The notes under the pieces were generated by a model. It was given only the letters and a program-made list of their open reading frames with translations. It was not told the DNA's origin and did no database searches. 64,000 bases of DNA from assembly GCA_027625915.1 (NCBI GenBank), contig JANTQA010000008.1:13455001-13519000 (forward strand), written 5' to 3'. The stretch is from Anaeramoeba flamelloides. Lineage: Eukaryota > Metamonada > Anaeramoebidae. Every line of letters begins with the position of its first letter. Position 1 is the first letter of the stretch. Both the position numbers and the translations under genes were made by a program. Positions 34,501 to 46,100 of this stretch are shown in pieces.

Positions 34501-35775
34501 TAATTATCACCCAAATTACTTGATATTTAACCCAATTATAACAATTTTTATACACTTCAAAATTCAAAATATTTTTAAATAGTTTCAAAAAAAAATTTTA
34601 AGAAGTCAAAAAACAAAATAAATTTGAAAAATCAAGAAAATAAGGTTATTATTGCTTTTGTTATATTAAAAAAAAAAATGAAATATAATTTCAAACTATC
34701 TAAATTAGGATATGTATTTTTTAAAAAATAATATAGTTCATGTTAGTACGAAATTTAGAGTATTATTTCAAATCATCCTTGATATTGAATCTAATTATTG
34801 TGTCTTTTTTTTTTTTAATACCAAGGATTCATAAGATCCCAGAGTAAAAAATAAATAAAAAAATAAAATTAAAAAAAAAAAAAAATAATTGTTTTAATTA
34901 TAGACTCCGGATATCACAACCACAGTACTTTTGGCTGATTTGATCATAATACCACCAACATGCTATGTATATAAACTGGTTTAATATCTTGGAGTTTTTA
35001 ATTTTATCAGTTTATATTTATGAAATCATTTCTGATAAAAACTGTGAATCTTCTTTTCCTTGAAGGATTTGAATTTCATTCATTTCTTTTTTTATATATT
35101 TTTAAAAAACAATAGTTTTGAAATATTTATTTTTTTCAGAGTTTATACATTCGTCTTCTTGAAGAATTGAAAAAAGGATCATTATTTGGAGGGTTTTTTA
35201 TTCCATTTTTTGATGAATTATATTTTTGGTCGTCTATGTGTTCATAATTGGTATTCACTGCTTCTTTTTTTATTTTACTCTTTATTATTTTATTTTTTTT
35301 ATTTTTTTTTTTTTGGTATTTTCTGTTTTATCTTTTAATTCGTTCATAAATTGTGTAAATATTTTATTGAAAACCCTTTTTATAATCAAAAATAATAATA
35401 AAATAAAAATTATTTTCTTCAAAATTAGAATTTTGTTTGAAAAAAAAAATTACTTTACAGTAATTATCATTAAGAAATAATTGAATTAACTATATTTTTA
35501 TCAAATAAAAAATTAATAAAATTTCAGTTATAAATCTGTCATTGTAAAAGAAAAGAAAAAATACTTCTAATTTTCAGTTTTTTTAAGTTTCCTATTATTC
35601 TAAAATTTTTGAACTAAAAAAAAAAAAATAGAATCGTTTCTTCACTCTATTACTTAATTTTTGAATCTGTTTTATTACAATTCTTTAAAAATAGATATTA
35701 AAGAAAAAAAAATAAATAAATAATAATATCAAAACTAAAGAAAAATATTCTCCAGCCAGTTGTGGAGATTAAATA
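34501..35775. other. Intergenic AT-rich region
   Basis: No gene seen. A T-rich open frame at 35226-35480 encodes mostly Phe/Ile and is a composition artefact. Confidence 0.4.
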
Positions 35776-35800
35776 ATATATATATATATATATATATATA
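35776..35800. repeat. (TA)n microsatellite
   Basis: A TA run of about 25 bases directly abuts the left end of a TA-targeting MITE. Confidence 0.9.
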
Positions 35801-35998
35801 CAGTCAGTTTTACTTTTAAGGCACAAACTTTCAACAAAATTTAAGGCACAAAAAAATCTCAAATTTAAGGCACAAAATTTGGAATTTTTTTTTTTATAAT
35901 TTATTTTTACTAGAATCTGAATTTTGTGCCTAAATTTGAGATTTTTTTTGTGCCTTAAATTTTGTTGAAAGTTTTTGCCTTAAAAGTGAAATTGGCTG
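35801..35998. mobile_element. Palindromic Tc1/mariner-like MITE, copy 2
   Basis: It begins CAGTCAGTTTTAC within a TA run and ends in the diverged 'attggctg'. The three TTAAGGCACAAA units of the left arm are intact, and the right arm mirrors them. Confidence 0.88.
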
Positions 35999-36435
35999 CA
36001 TTGAATATGTATGAAGTGATATTAGGTAAAATATATATATTAATTCGGAATTTATTTATAATATACTTTTCAAATAAATTTTGGGATCTATAAGTAATAT
36101 TGGCTTCTGGTTTTATTTTATTTTATTTTATTTTATTTTTGGAGGTGTGTGTATTCTAATTATCATTTATAAAAAGTTTTTACTTTTTATTTTTTTTTCA
36201 CATTTTAACCCTGTTCGAATTTTCTTTATATTGGAAAGAAGAGTCACAAAGGACAAAGATCAAGTGGTTACTTACCAATAACGTGATACTGAAACACAAA
36301 AGTATGAGTAACTTGAAGATAAAAAAAAACAAAGGCTAAAAATGACCAAAGGTTTAAAGTTAATCAGATCAAAAAAAATAAAAAAATTACAACAACTTAA
36401 ACAACAATCCCCAAGTGAACATTCATGATCAATTA

Positions 36436-36631
36436 CAGTCAGTTTTACTTTTAAGGTACAAACTTTCAACGAAATTTATGGCACAAAAAAATCTCAAATT
36501 AAGGTATAAAGTTTGGAATTTTTTTTTTTACAAATTATTTTACTAGAATTTGAATTTTGTACTTTAATTTGAGATTTTTTTTGTGCCTTAAATTTCGTTG
36601 AAAGTTTGTGCCTTAAAAGTTAAACTGACAG
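36436..36631. mobile_element. Palindromic Tc1/mariner-like MITE, copy 3
   Basis: It runs from CAGTCAG to CTGACAG with TA on both sides (36434-36435, 36632-36633) and is 196 bp long like copy 1. It lies about 440 bp from copy 2 in the same intergenic region. Confidence 0.9.
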
Positions 36632-36633
36632 TA

Positions 36634-37559
36634 TCAAATTATTAAATCAGTCAAAAGAATTGTGGATGTGATTTCGGGAGTCCTTAATTAAGGATATTAT
36701 TTTTTTTTTTTTAATTTTTCTTGCTTTTTTACCAATTGTTTCTGTTAAACCCTTTTTAAATTTTTAGTTTTTTTTTTCTTTCTTGGTTCCTTTTTTCTTT
36801 TCAATTTTTTTTTTTTGCTTTTTAAACCTAAAAAATAGGTGTATCTTTCCTTTGAACTATCATGAAACCTCTGATTTCACTCTTAAATTGTATTTGAGTA
36901 AATTTAAGTAAAATGGTATTTAGAGTGTAATTTAAACTTCTTTCATCAATATTAAAGTGTTTTTTTTTATTTTTTTTAGTAAAAAGTTATAATTACAGTT
37001 ATTTTTTAAAAGAAAACTGTTTTTCATATTCTTTTAATTCTAAAAAAACGGACTAAATTCGCCCTATTTTAACAGGCCTCAAAATATTTATCATTTTCGT
37101 AACAAAAATAATAAAAAGACAATGAAAATATTTTTATTGTTTTTTTTTTTCGTTTTTTACAGAAAGATTCTGATGGTTTATTGAACCCAACAAGATCGCA
37201 AAAAATTTTTTTCAAAAAAAAAATTATACATTTACTAATTTTTCACTTTTAGATAACTTCACTTATAATAAACACTATTAGTTAATAAAAGATCTTGGAT
37301 CAAGAATTATTTTTTAAGATATTTAACATTTTAAGTTGGAAAATTTACATTTTCCAGGTTCTATTAACCTTTATTTCAAATTTAATAGTAAAAAAAATTG
37401 ATTATTTTTTTACAGTTGAGAGGTTATAGTCATAAATTTTAAAGGAATTTTAAATTTAATCAAGAACCTTCAAATGGGCAATCAATTATTTTGAATAATA
37501 AAGAATTATTTAGTAATATAAATTGAAAGTAATGTTTTTTTTTTTTTGATTTTCCGTGA
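36634..37559. other. Intergenic region
   Basis: T-rich tracts and unique AT-rich sequence; nothing recognisable as gene or repeat. Confidence 0.4.
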
Positions 37560-38245
37560 CTTTTTACAAAATTTAAAAGAATAGAGTAAAATCTAGATGA
37601 TTTTACCCAATTCTTTTGAATTTGGGAAAATCTATGACACCTCACTTAGGTTTTTTTCATTTTTGTAATAAACAGAAAATTTTCATAAATTTTCAGTTTA
37701 TTTCTAAAGTAAAAAAAACCTAGAACACTTCATAAATAAAATAGAAAACCTCAAAAAAACCCTAGAATAATAACAAATAAAACAGAAAACATCAAGAAAA
37801 CTGGGTACTACACGGGCACTTATCGTTATGTTGTCGATAATTTTAAAAAAGAGACTAAATTCTAATAATTTTGCTCGATTATTTTGAATCCTAGAAAAAC
37901 TACGACAGGTAATAATCGTCACAAGTAATTTTTTTCTCTATTTCAGTTTTTAGATGAGTTCAACCGTTTCAAAACTATAAATTATTATCAATCAAATTAA
38001 ATATCTCCAAGTTGAATTAAACTAAAATTCATTCTTCTATTTATTTTGAATTTCTTACCTGAAAAAAAAACCTTTTTCTCTTGACTAGAGACTTTTGAAA
38101 AATCATACTTATACTGATAACAATAAATACAATAATCTAATGAATTTAGAGTTCAGGAATTTTGATTATATTGTGAATAAACTTTATTATTAATGATGAA
38201 AGGTTAATGAATATACTAATTTTGTCAAACTTTTTTTTCAATTTG
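37560..38245. repeat. Dispersed repeat R2, copy e
   Basis: The foldback 'aaaagaatagagtaaaat' / 'attttacccaattctttt' lies at 37576-37617. It is followed by a 'cctag.a' and 'aacagaaaa' rich section (37690-37800), then 'aacaataaatacaata' and 'attgattat.attgtgaat' type blocks (38130-38200), as in copy b at 25208-25640. This is the longest copy and it directly precedes repeat R3. Confidence 0.55.
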
Positions 38246-38369
38246 ATTATTTCCTACTAAAAAAGTTGTAGATTAAAAGTTGAACTAAATTATATTTTAA
38301 TCAAATTTAAGTATTTATATTAATTTTAATGGAATTTTGTCGGAATTTTTTTAAAAAAAAACATAATGG

Positions 38370-38905
38370 TTGGTCAAAATAATGACTACAAATAAGTTTA
38401 ATTCATATTTCAAAATAAAAAGCATATTGTTTTTTTTTGTATAAAAAGGCCTATATATCAACTGATCGAAGAAAATGACAATAAATTCAAATTAAATATG
38501 ATATTGGTTTCTTTAAGTTCTATTATTTAAAAAGAAATTCGAAAAATAAAGGATCAAATTGGAATATTTCTCTTCAAAAATAGATTTATTAATTTCACGA
38601 AATTTATCAAAAATCCAAAAAAACGGTTGAAAAAAATTCAAAAAAATTGACAAGATTACAAAATATTTGCAACAAATTTCATTCCTAATTTAAAATTTAC
38701 AGTAAATACACAGATGTTTACCATCAAAATTGATTCGAACTTAGTTATACATAATGAAAATGAATTTTATGTACCATTGGAACAAGAAGAACAAAAATGC
38801 AAGGATTATATTTTGAAACACGGATTAGGGTCTTTTGTCACTCATTATTTTGATCACCAAATGATTATAGTGGAATCTTTCCTTTTTTTTTTGTATTTCC
38901 TTTAA
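38370..38905 (+). repeat. Dispersed repeat R3, copy 2, with a short open coding-like segment
   Basis: It pairs with 17265-17960. Here the coding-like block is a 63-codon open frame (38714-38905) that begins 'MFTIKIDSNLVIHNENEFYV' and contains 'YILKHGLGSFVTHYFDH'. Its composition is protein-like up to about residue 55 and then becomes Phe-rich. No family is recognised. A relic of a duplicated gene or of an unclassified old element are both possible. Confidence 0.5.
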
Positions 38906-39480
38906 ATTATACAATAAATTTGTTTTAACCAAAAAGGAACAAAAAACTGAATTACCCAAAAGTCCAAAAGTAATTCTTTTTCAAAATTTTCAGAATTTTT
39001 ATTTTTTTTTTCGAAATAAAGTAACGTAAATATTAAAAAAAGTTAACAAATCAAAAAACATAAAAATAATTCTGATTTAATAAAAGAATTTTTCAGGAAA
39101 TACTGAAGACATCAACAATAACATACAAATAATTTCAAAAAAATAACGATCATTATTTATGTTTGAGAAATTATCAACAAAACATTTTTTTTTCATTTTT
39201 GTTCTTTTCTTTCCTTTTTCCTAAAATCCCCTTTTCATCAAACAAAAAAAAAACAAAAAAGGAAATAACTTCGAATCAATTTTTCCTTTCGAGCTTTTTC
39301 TAATAAATCAACTGTTTCGTAATTAACAACCTTTCTTTTTTTTATTTAAAAGTTTGTTTTTTGATTTTATTTGTGTTCAGTTTTAAAAAATAAAAAACAA
39401 ATAACGAAGAAATTAAAAAAGAGTTTTTGAATTGATCGTTGAAAATAGCGAATTGAAAGTTCACACAAAATTACCAAGAA
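38906..39480. other. Upstream region of RPA2
   Basis: AT-rich sequence with an alternation of T-rich and A-rich tracts up to the start codon; no specific promoter motif could be assigned. Confidence 0.4.
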
Positions 39481-40632
39481 ATGTTTTCCACAAGTTCTAT
39501 GCCCTTATTTTATGAATCACCAAACAAAACAGGGAATTTAAAAAACAATACCTCTGAAGAGGTTCAATGGGAATGGACAAAGAAACAAAATTTGCGATCT
39601 GTCACTATAAAGCAAATCGACAAATGCTGCCTTTCAGACAACGATCGATATATTTTGGATGGTTATGTTCTTGAAAGAGTCTTAATCGTTGCAAACATCA
39701 CTTCGATAGAAAGAAAAACTACTTATACTTCTTATATAATTACCGATGGGACATCTTCAATTACAGCGATTGATTTTGATAAAAAACGATTAAAAGAATT
39801 CGAAAAATCCAATCAACAGAGCCAAAGCAATCAAAAAACGAAGAATAATTCTAATCATACAATTGATATTTTAAACCAGAACCAAGATTTGAATCACAAA
39901 ATCAAAATATATGCGGAAATTCAAAATTATCTTAATGAAAAGAAATTGTTTATTGAAGAGCTCTTCCAAATTCATGATCACAATGAAATTAGTTTTCATT
40001 TTTTACAAGTGATCCAACAACATCTTTTTTTTCAAAATAGGTTACAAAGCCAATTTCTCAATAAAATGGGAAAGTTTCGTGATCAAAATAATGAAACATT
40101 TTATGATCTTACAGATAATAAACAAGATAGTATTGTGTTTAAAACGCCAAAAAAAAGTACAAAAACTGTCTTGGAATTAAGAAGAGACAAGCAAAATCCC
40201 TTACTGTCGAGAATCTATCATAGGAAATTAAAAAAGAAATCAAAATTATCCCAAATTAGCCCTATTCAAAATTTACAGAAGAAAGACAAGACTCAATCGG
40301 TTAATACCAATATGAACTTGAACAAAAATCGTAATACTGCTGTTATTACTAAAATGGCGACTAATAATAATAATAATAATCGTAATAATCGTAATACAAT
40401 AAAAAGCATTAATATACACCAAAATACTCCCAATTATAATGATAGTTTTTTACAAAAATTAGTGATTAATACTCTTAATGGTAAAAAATATAAAAGTGGA
40501 TTAATGATCAAAGAAATTGCAAAAGAGTTGCAATCAGATCCCTCATTAATCAAGCATTCCCTGCAAATTTTACATCAAAAAAATCAGGTGTATTTTGAAA
40601 CCAATACAAACCTTTGGAAAACGTTTTGTTAA
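39481..40632 (+). CDS. RPA2: Replication protein A 32 kDa subunit (RPA2)
   Basis: An intron-less frame of 383 residues. Residues about 40-100 carry the RPA32 OB-fold start: 'VTIKQIDKC', 'LDGYVLERVLIVANITSIER', then 'TTYTSYIITDGTSSITAIDF'. A polar insert follows (about 105-140), then the second half of the fold ('KIYAEIQNYLNEKKLFIEEL', 'HDHNEISFHFLQVI'). Residues about 200-315 are a low-complexity Lys/Asn linker. The C-terminal 65 residues form a winged helix ('GLMIKEIAKEL', 'IKHSLQILHQKNQVYFETN'), the part that in other eukaryotes recruits UNG2, XPA and RAD52. RPA binds single-stranded DNA in replication and repair as a trimer with RPA1 and RPA3. The protein is about 110 residues longer than the usual 270, owing to the insert and linker. 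The N-terminal Ser/Thr-rich stretch before the fold is short. Confidence 0.9.
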   Translation: MFSTSSMPLFYESPNKTGNLKNNTSEEVQWEWTKKQNLRSVTIKQIDKCCLSDNDRYILDGYVLERVLIVANITSIERKTTYTSYIITDGTSSITAIDFDKKRLKEFEKSNQQSQSNQKTKNNSNHTIDILNQNQDLNHKIKIYAEIQNYLNEKKLFIEELFQIHDHNEISFHFLQVIQQHLFFQNRLQSQFLNKMGKFRDQNNETFYDLTDNKQDSIVFKTPKKSTKTVLELRRDKQNPLLSRIYHRKLKKKSKLSQISPIQNLQKKDKTQSVNTNMNLNKNRNTAVITKMATNNNNNNRNNRNTIKSINIHQNTPNYNDSFLQKLVINTLNGKKYKSGLMIKEIAKELQSDPSLIKHSLQILHQKNQVYFETNTNLWKTFC

Positions 40633-41790
40633 TTTTGTAATTTTATAATAATAATAATAAACATGAAAAGAATATTTCGAATTTTTAAACCATTATTTAT
40701 GATATAATTAGGATAAATTATTGTATATTTCAATTCATTAAGAAATTTGTAATAGAAGATTTTTTTTATTTCCTGCTTATTTATTTGTTTTCAAGTTTTT
40801 TTGAAAATATTACATTTAATAAATGTTTTAGATATTGAGTATGTTTAAAAATATCCAATATATGTATAACTGATAAGCCTTATTCTTAAAAAATATAATT
40901 CAAAAATTGCATTTTTAATATATATATATATATATATCTAGATATATATATATATATATATATAATCTTAACTCCATTTCACTCAAAATGCCCTGCCAAA
41001 AAAGAAAAATTCATTTTTTTTTTTCAAAGAATAAACAAAACTAAGACTGTTTCAAAATAAGAGAAATGCTAAACTTCGGATTAGAGTCGATAATTATAAA
41101 TGAAATACCTGAACAAACCATAAATTTCAAAAAAAAAAAAAATGTTAAAAATTTTTTTGGGTCCTTTTCATTGGAGAGTCGTGTGCAAAATTCTCAATTT
41201 CTTTAGGAAATTAAAATTGTTAAAAATAATATTTTTTTGCTTGCAAATTTATGAATTTTTTTAGAACATACAAAACTTAACTTTTCTTAATTTTAATTTT
41301 GAGTTTCAAACATTTTTTTTTTTTTTTAAATTTAATTTTTTAAAAAAAATAAAAAAAAGAAAAAAAAAAAAAAGTAAAAAGCAAAAAGCAAAAAAAAAAA
41401 TTTTGCAAAATGAGAAAAAATAATTTTGATCTAAAAATGGAAATTTTAGTTTGAGAAGAATAATGAATTAAACTCATTGAATGTGTTCTATTTCTTCAAT
41501 AAAACTGCACCCCTTTGACTGAAAAAGAGTTTATATATATATTTTTTTAGATTTGATTTGGATAGCTATTATGTATAAAAAGGGTTTTGTTTAAATTAAT
41601 TTATATTTAAAATAATCAAAAAAATTTCTCAAATTAAAAGTAGTTCAATTATTTTAAATAGTTAAAAAAATGATTTTAACCTTTAATATAAGTGTTTTGG
41701 GTTTATTATTGTAAATAATCATGTTATTATATTATTTGGGTTTCTTATTTGGGGGTGGGGGAACAGATATTTTTAGAGATTTTTGCAATA
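40633..41790. other. Intergenic region downstream of RPA2
   Basis: It holds a (TA)n palindrome at 40919-40964 and many A/T runs. A G-rich patch (gggggtggggg, about 41751-41761) is unusual for this genome. No gene was recognised. Confidence 0.45.
40919..40964. repeat. (TA)n tract with a CTAG centre
   Basis: Two TA runs are joined by 'ctag', making one self-complementary tract of about 45 bases able to form a cruciform. Confidence 0.85.
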
Positions 41791-41982
41791 TAGTCAGTTC
41801 CATTTTAAGGCATAAATTTCAACAAAATTTAAGACACAATAAAAATCTCAAATTAAAGCACAAAAATCAGATTCTAATAAAATAAATTGAAAAAAAAAAT
41901 TACAGATTTTGTGCGATAATTTGAGATTTTTATTGTGTCTTAAATTTCGTTGAAATTTATGCTTTAAAAGTTGAACCGGCTG
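41791..41982. mobile_element. Palindromic Tc1/mariner-like MITE, copy 4
   Basis: It starts 'tagtcagttccattttaagg' (first base changed from the family C) after TA and ends 'ttgaaccggctg'. The arms are still complementary, but individual units differ from copies 1-3 (for example 'gacacaataaaaatctc'), which suggests an older or different subfamily. Confidence 0.8.
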
Positions 41983-42446
41983 TTATGTTGATGAATTATG
42001 GGAAATTGATTGGTATTATATTTGTTTTTGTATAATATTATTTTATTAGGGGTTGTGGATGATGTCCAAAACAAAGAAATCAAAAGGGTATTTTTAAATG
42101 AATGGGGTAATATAAATTCGTGATAATTTGAAAATCCTTACCAAACTTGAGAAAATCAACAATAAATAAATAGATACAATAAAAATAAAACAATAAAAAA
42201 ATAAACTCAAATTTTTTTAATGATTCTTAGAGTTAGGAGATTTGGAAATTTCATTTTCTTGAAATTTAATCGTTAAGTATATTAATTTACAGTGTTAAAT
42301 TGGTTTAATTAAAGAAAAAATAAAATATTTTTGTTAGTTTGAAACTGTATCATGCAACTTTCTAATGGTCTATATTTCCTCTTTTTATCCACATTTATAG
42401 ATAAATACTTTATAAAAAAAAAAATTATAAAAAATAATATAAACTA

Positions 42447-43015
42447 TTTTTCAAAAATTTTGACTCACTTTATAATGTTAATGAGAGTTATTTTGAGGGT
42501 TTATTACAATATTCTTTCTCAACAAAAAATATTTTCAAATTTTTTGATCAGAATCATTTTTTCTAATTTTGCAAATTTTAGTTTTGCTTTTTCAAATTTT
42601 TGTTTTTCTTTTTTTTTTTTTTTTACTTTTTTTTTTTTTTTTTTTTTTAAAAAAAAGATCATGTGGAAAAAAAAAAGAGATCTTCGAAAAAACAAATAAT
42701 CACTAAGAAAATTGAAACTATGTAATGTCTTTTCAAGTATATTTAATTATTCATAAAAAATCTTGTTGTTCAACTTTTTTTCAGTGAAAGTTCAGTAATA
42801 AAAAATGGGTAATGCTCATTTCAAAAATTGTGACTCACTTTTTTTTAGTTTTTGGTTTTATTTTTTTTAATTTTTAATATATCAGGCTTTTATAGATTTA
42901 GAATGACTTAAAAGTGAATTACAAATCATATTGAGTTATTGATTGTTCTTTAATACTAATGGATAAATTTTTTTTTTCAATTTATTATTTCAAGTGAGTC
43001 ATAATTTTTGAAAAA
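42447..43015. mobile_element. TIR element T4, copy 2
   Basis: The left 'tttttcaaaaattttgactc' and the right 'agtgagtcataatttttgaa' are inverted repeats of about 23 bp with one mismatch. The interior is shared with the intronic copy at 19557-20225. A subterminal second copy of 'ttcaaaaattgtgactcact' lies at about 42820-42840. The open frame at 42352-42699 spans its T-rich centre and is not a gene. Confidence 0.8.
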
Positions 43016-43039
43016 GAGTTTTATTTATGTAATAAAAAA

Positions 43040-43125
43040 ACATTACAACTTTTGTGCATTAATTTAAGATTTTTTTGTAATTAAATTCGGTTAAAGGTTT
43101 GTACCTTAAAAGTGGAATTAAATTT
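43040..43125. mobile_element. Half copy of the palindromic MITE family
   Basis: The sequence 'acttttgtgcattaatttaag', a T run and 'ggtttgtaccttaaaagtgg' match the right arm of the family with decay. The left arm is missing, possibly lost when element T4 inserted or recombined next to it. Confidence 0.5.
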
Positions 43126-46100
43126 ATTACATAATTGTACAACGTATGGAACTCATGATTTATCCCTAAAATTGCCAAAACTCTATTTTTTATAACAATC
43201 TATATTTACATTTGTGTCTCGAATAAAATTCATCAGTAATGATATTTTTCGGAAACTGTCATTAAGGCACTATCCTATCTTTTTGTGAATTAAAATACTT
43301 TTAGAACGGAGAAGGCACTTATAAACTGGGTAGTAATTTGAGAGGAGAAATATTATGACTAAAAAATTGTTTAAAAAAGAAAACACCTTTTTTCGCTTTT
43401 TTTGTGAGTGCCAATTAACAACCAACCAGTATCTGAAGTATAATTGATTTCTAAAAATCAAAAATGAAAAACGAATAAGTTTTTTGAAATAAGTTCCAAA
43501 TAGTACACACAATTTTGATTTAAAAAAGATGTGAATTCTAATAATGAAATAAAACAACTTTGTAAGTCAAAGGTATTGCTTTTTTCATGTTTTTTGAGAT
43601 CCCGTATTTTTATCATTTTTTTCTAATGAATTATTAATACATGTTGAGTGATACAGATCATTGTTGCATTGGATTAAATAAAATTAAATGGTTTTTGTTT
43701 CAGAAGAAAATAATAAGTATCCAAATTTCAAAAATGAAAAGATCAAATAAGAAAAAATTAATTTTTGTAGAAATTAGAATAAAATTATTGAGAATAATTT
43801 TGAATATTATAAATGGGGGCACTTTTTTTTTTATTTGAATTTGATTCTTTTAGGGTTTGTGATTTATTTTTTTTAAAATTTGATTGTATAAATTTTAGAT
43901 CAAATTGATTATTTTTTGTTTATAAATTATTATTGTTAAAAGGAGTTCAATGAAACAATATAACAACGTGACACAATTTACATCGTGGGTGTGAGAAAAA
44001 TACATCATAAGTGACTAAACCCTTAACATTTAAAATTTTGGATTATTATCAAAATTTTGCAATTTGGAGAAAAAAAATTCCCTTACTTTTTTTTCTTCCT
44101 GTTCATTTCAAACAATTAATTGAAAACTTAAATAATATTCTTACTTCATTTCTATTTTGAAAGTAAATTCCAAGATCTGTTAAGTTAATTGTAAAAAAGT
44201 GAGAAATTTTTGAGAACTTCTTTTAAGATTTATTTGGAAAAAGTTTGAAATTTAATAGACTCTTTTATTAATTTTTTTCAATTTTTTGCTTATTAAATCA
44301 ATATTTAGAGAGTTGTTGATAAAAATACTGTTGTTCAGAACAAATAAAATGCGTCTCACAAATACAATCATCACAGTTTTTCTCTCTTGATCTTATATTG
44401 TAGTTTGAATACTAAATGGGAAAAAAATTTCATTTCATTTTCTGTTTTTTTATCTTACTCAAAAGAACAAAGAAATATTGAGGAGTGTGTGGTTTCGATT
44501 TTTTTTTATTTGTTTCTTTTTTTGGATTGTCTCTTTTTATAAACCAAAAAACCTTAAAAGAAAGTCAAAATTTGATATGATAAAGTTAATTAGTTGAAAT
44601 TTTTTCCCATTTAAATTTCAAATGTTAATATTTGTCAAATGTACATTAAAGCTTTTTTATACCTGACTAAAAAATGCCCACTTAAGTACACAACAGCTTA
44701 CCTTTTTAAAAAAATCAATTTTGAAGGTAAATTAGTTGATTTTCGAAAAATTTTAAAAGAAAAAAGTAATTTGTTGAAATTTTTTGTAAATTTCTGTTTT
44801 TTAAAAATTTTTTCTCTTTTTTCATTTTAAAGACAAGAATAAACTCAAAAGATAACATTTTTCCTGGGTAACCCAAATTATAACAAAAATTATTTCTGCT
44901 GTTTTAAAAATAATTTTTATAATTTGATCTCTACTTTGGTCAATATCTGTTTAAATATATTGAACTTTAAGAAACCAACACCAATTTTAATTATCATTTA
45001 TTGTCAGTTTCTTCCATTGGTTAAGTAGTAAGCCTTCCTTTAAAAAAGATACTTTGCTTTTAATTTAAAATGAGGGTTGAAAAAGTCTGCTTTTGTTCAA
45101 GAAAATAACCAAACTTGTTGTTATTTTGTTATTTATATTTATTTTGGAGTATTTTTTTTTGTGTTTAAACTAATAAACCTCAGTTTATTCTGAAAGTCTG
45201 TCTATGTATCGAAAATAAGAACCCATTTGAAATTTTCGAACATTTTCATTTTATCCATCCAATTTGTAATCGAGAAGTTATTTTTTTGATGATAAAGGAA
45301 TACCAAACTTTTTAGTGAGGAGTCTTCCATAGAAATCAAAAAAAATTTGTTTTTTTTGGTCATATTATAGTCTTTTGTTCTTCGACTAACAATTATATTT
45401 ACTCTTTTTTTTTTTGAATTTTCGCTTTTTCTTGTGCCTATTCAAGATTTTGAGAATTTTCTCAATGAACCGAATTCGACTGGCGAGTTCACTCAAAAGA
45501 TTGGCAAATATTTCAATTTTTTCTAATTTTTCACTCCAATAAAATAAGATTTTCCTTTTTTTCAGAATTTTTTACTCGAGCATTTATTCAACAAAATATT
45601 AAATGGTAAAGTGATTACGTTACACAAATTTTACTTTTTATGAATTTGTCTCATTTCAGAGCTTTGTTTTACAAAATAAAAAAAAAACCTCAAACACATA
45701 ATACAAACTTTTACTTTAAAAAAATGTATGGCCGAGTAACTTTTTTGAATTGTTTTGTTTTTGATCTGTTGTTCTTCTTTTTTCTCAATTTGAAATAAAC
45801 TCTAAACACCTTAAGTAATTATAGATGTTGGATTTTGAATTTAGAGTTAAGAATATATTTAGAAAATCGATTATTAAAACCATTTTGCAAAGTCTGATTT
45901 AGAATATATATTTTCATTATAAGAACATATCATAAACTGTAAATACTTTTTTGAATTTAGTTGTTTTAAAAGAGTTGAAAACGCAAACTAATACCAAAGG
46001 TTTTGTTTTTTCTGTTCAAAAATCCACAAAGTTTTGCTTTTTGATTTCCTTTTTAAAAAATCCAAATGGAATTAAATATCTTTCTAGTATTGTTTCTTTT

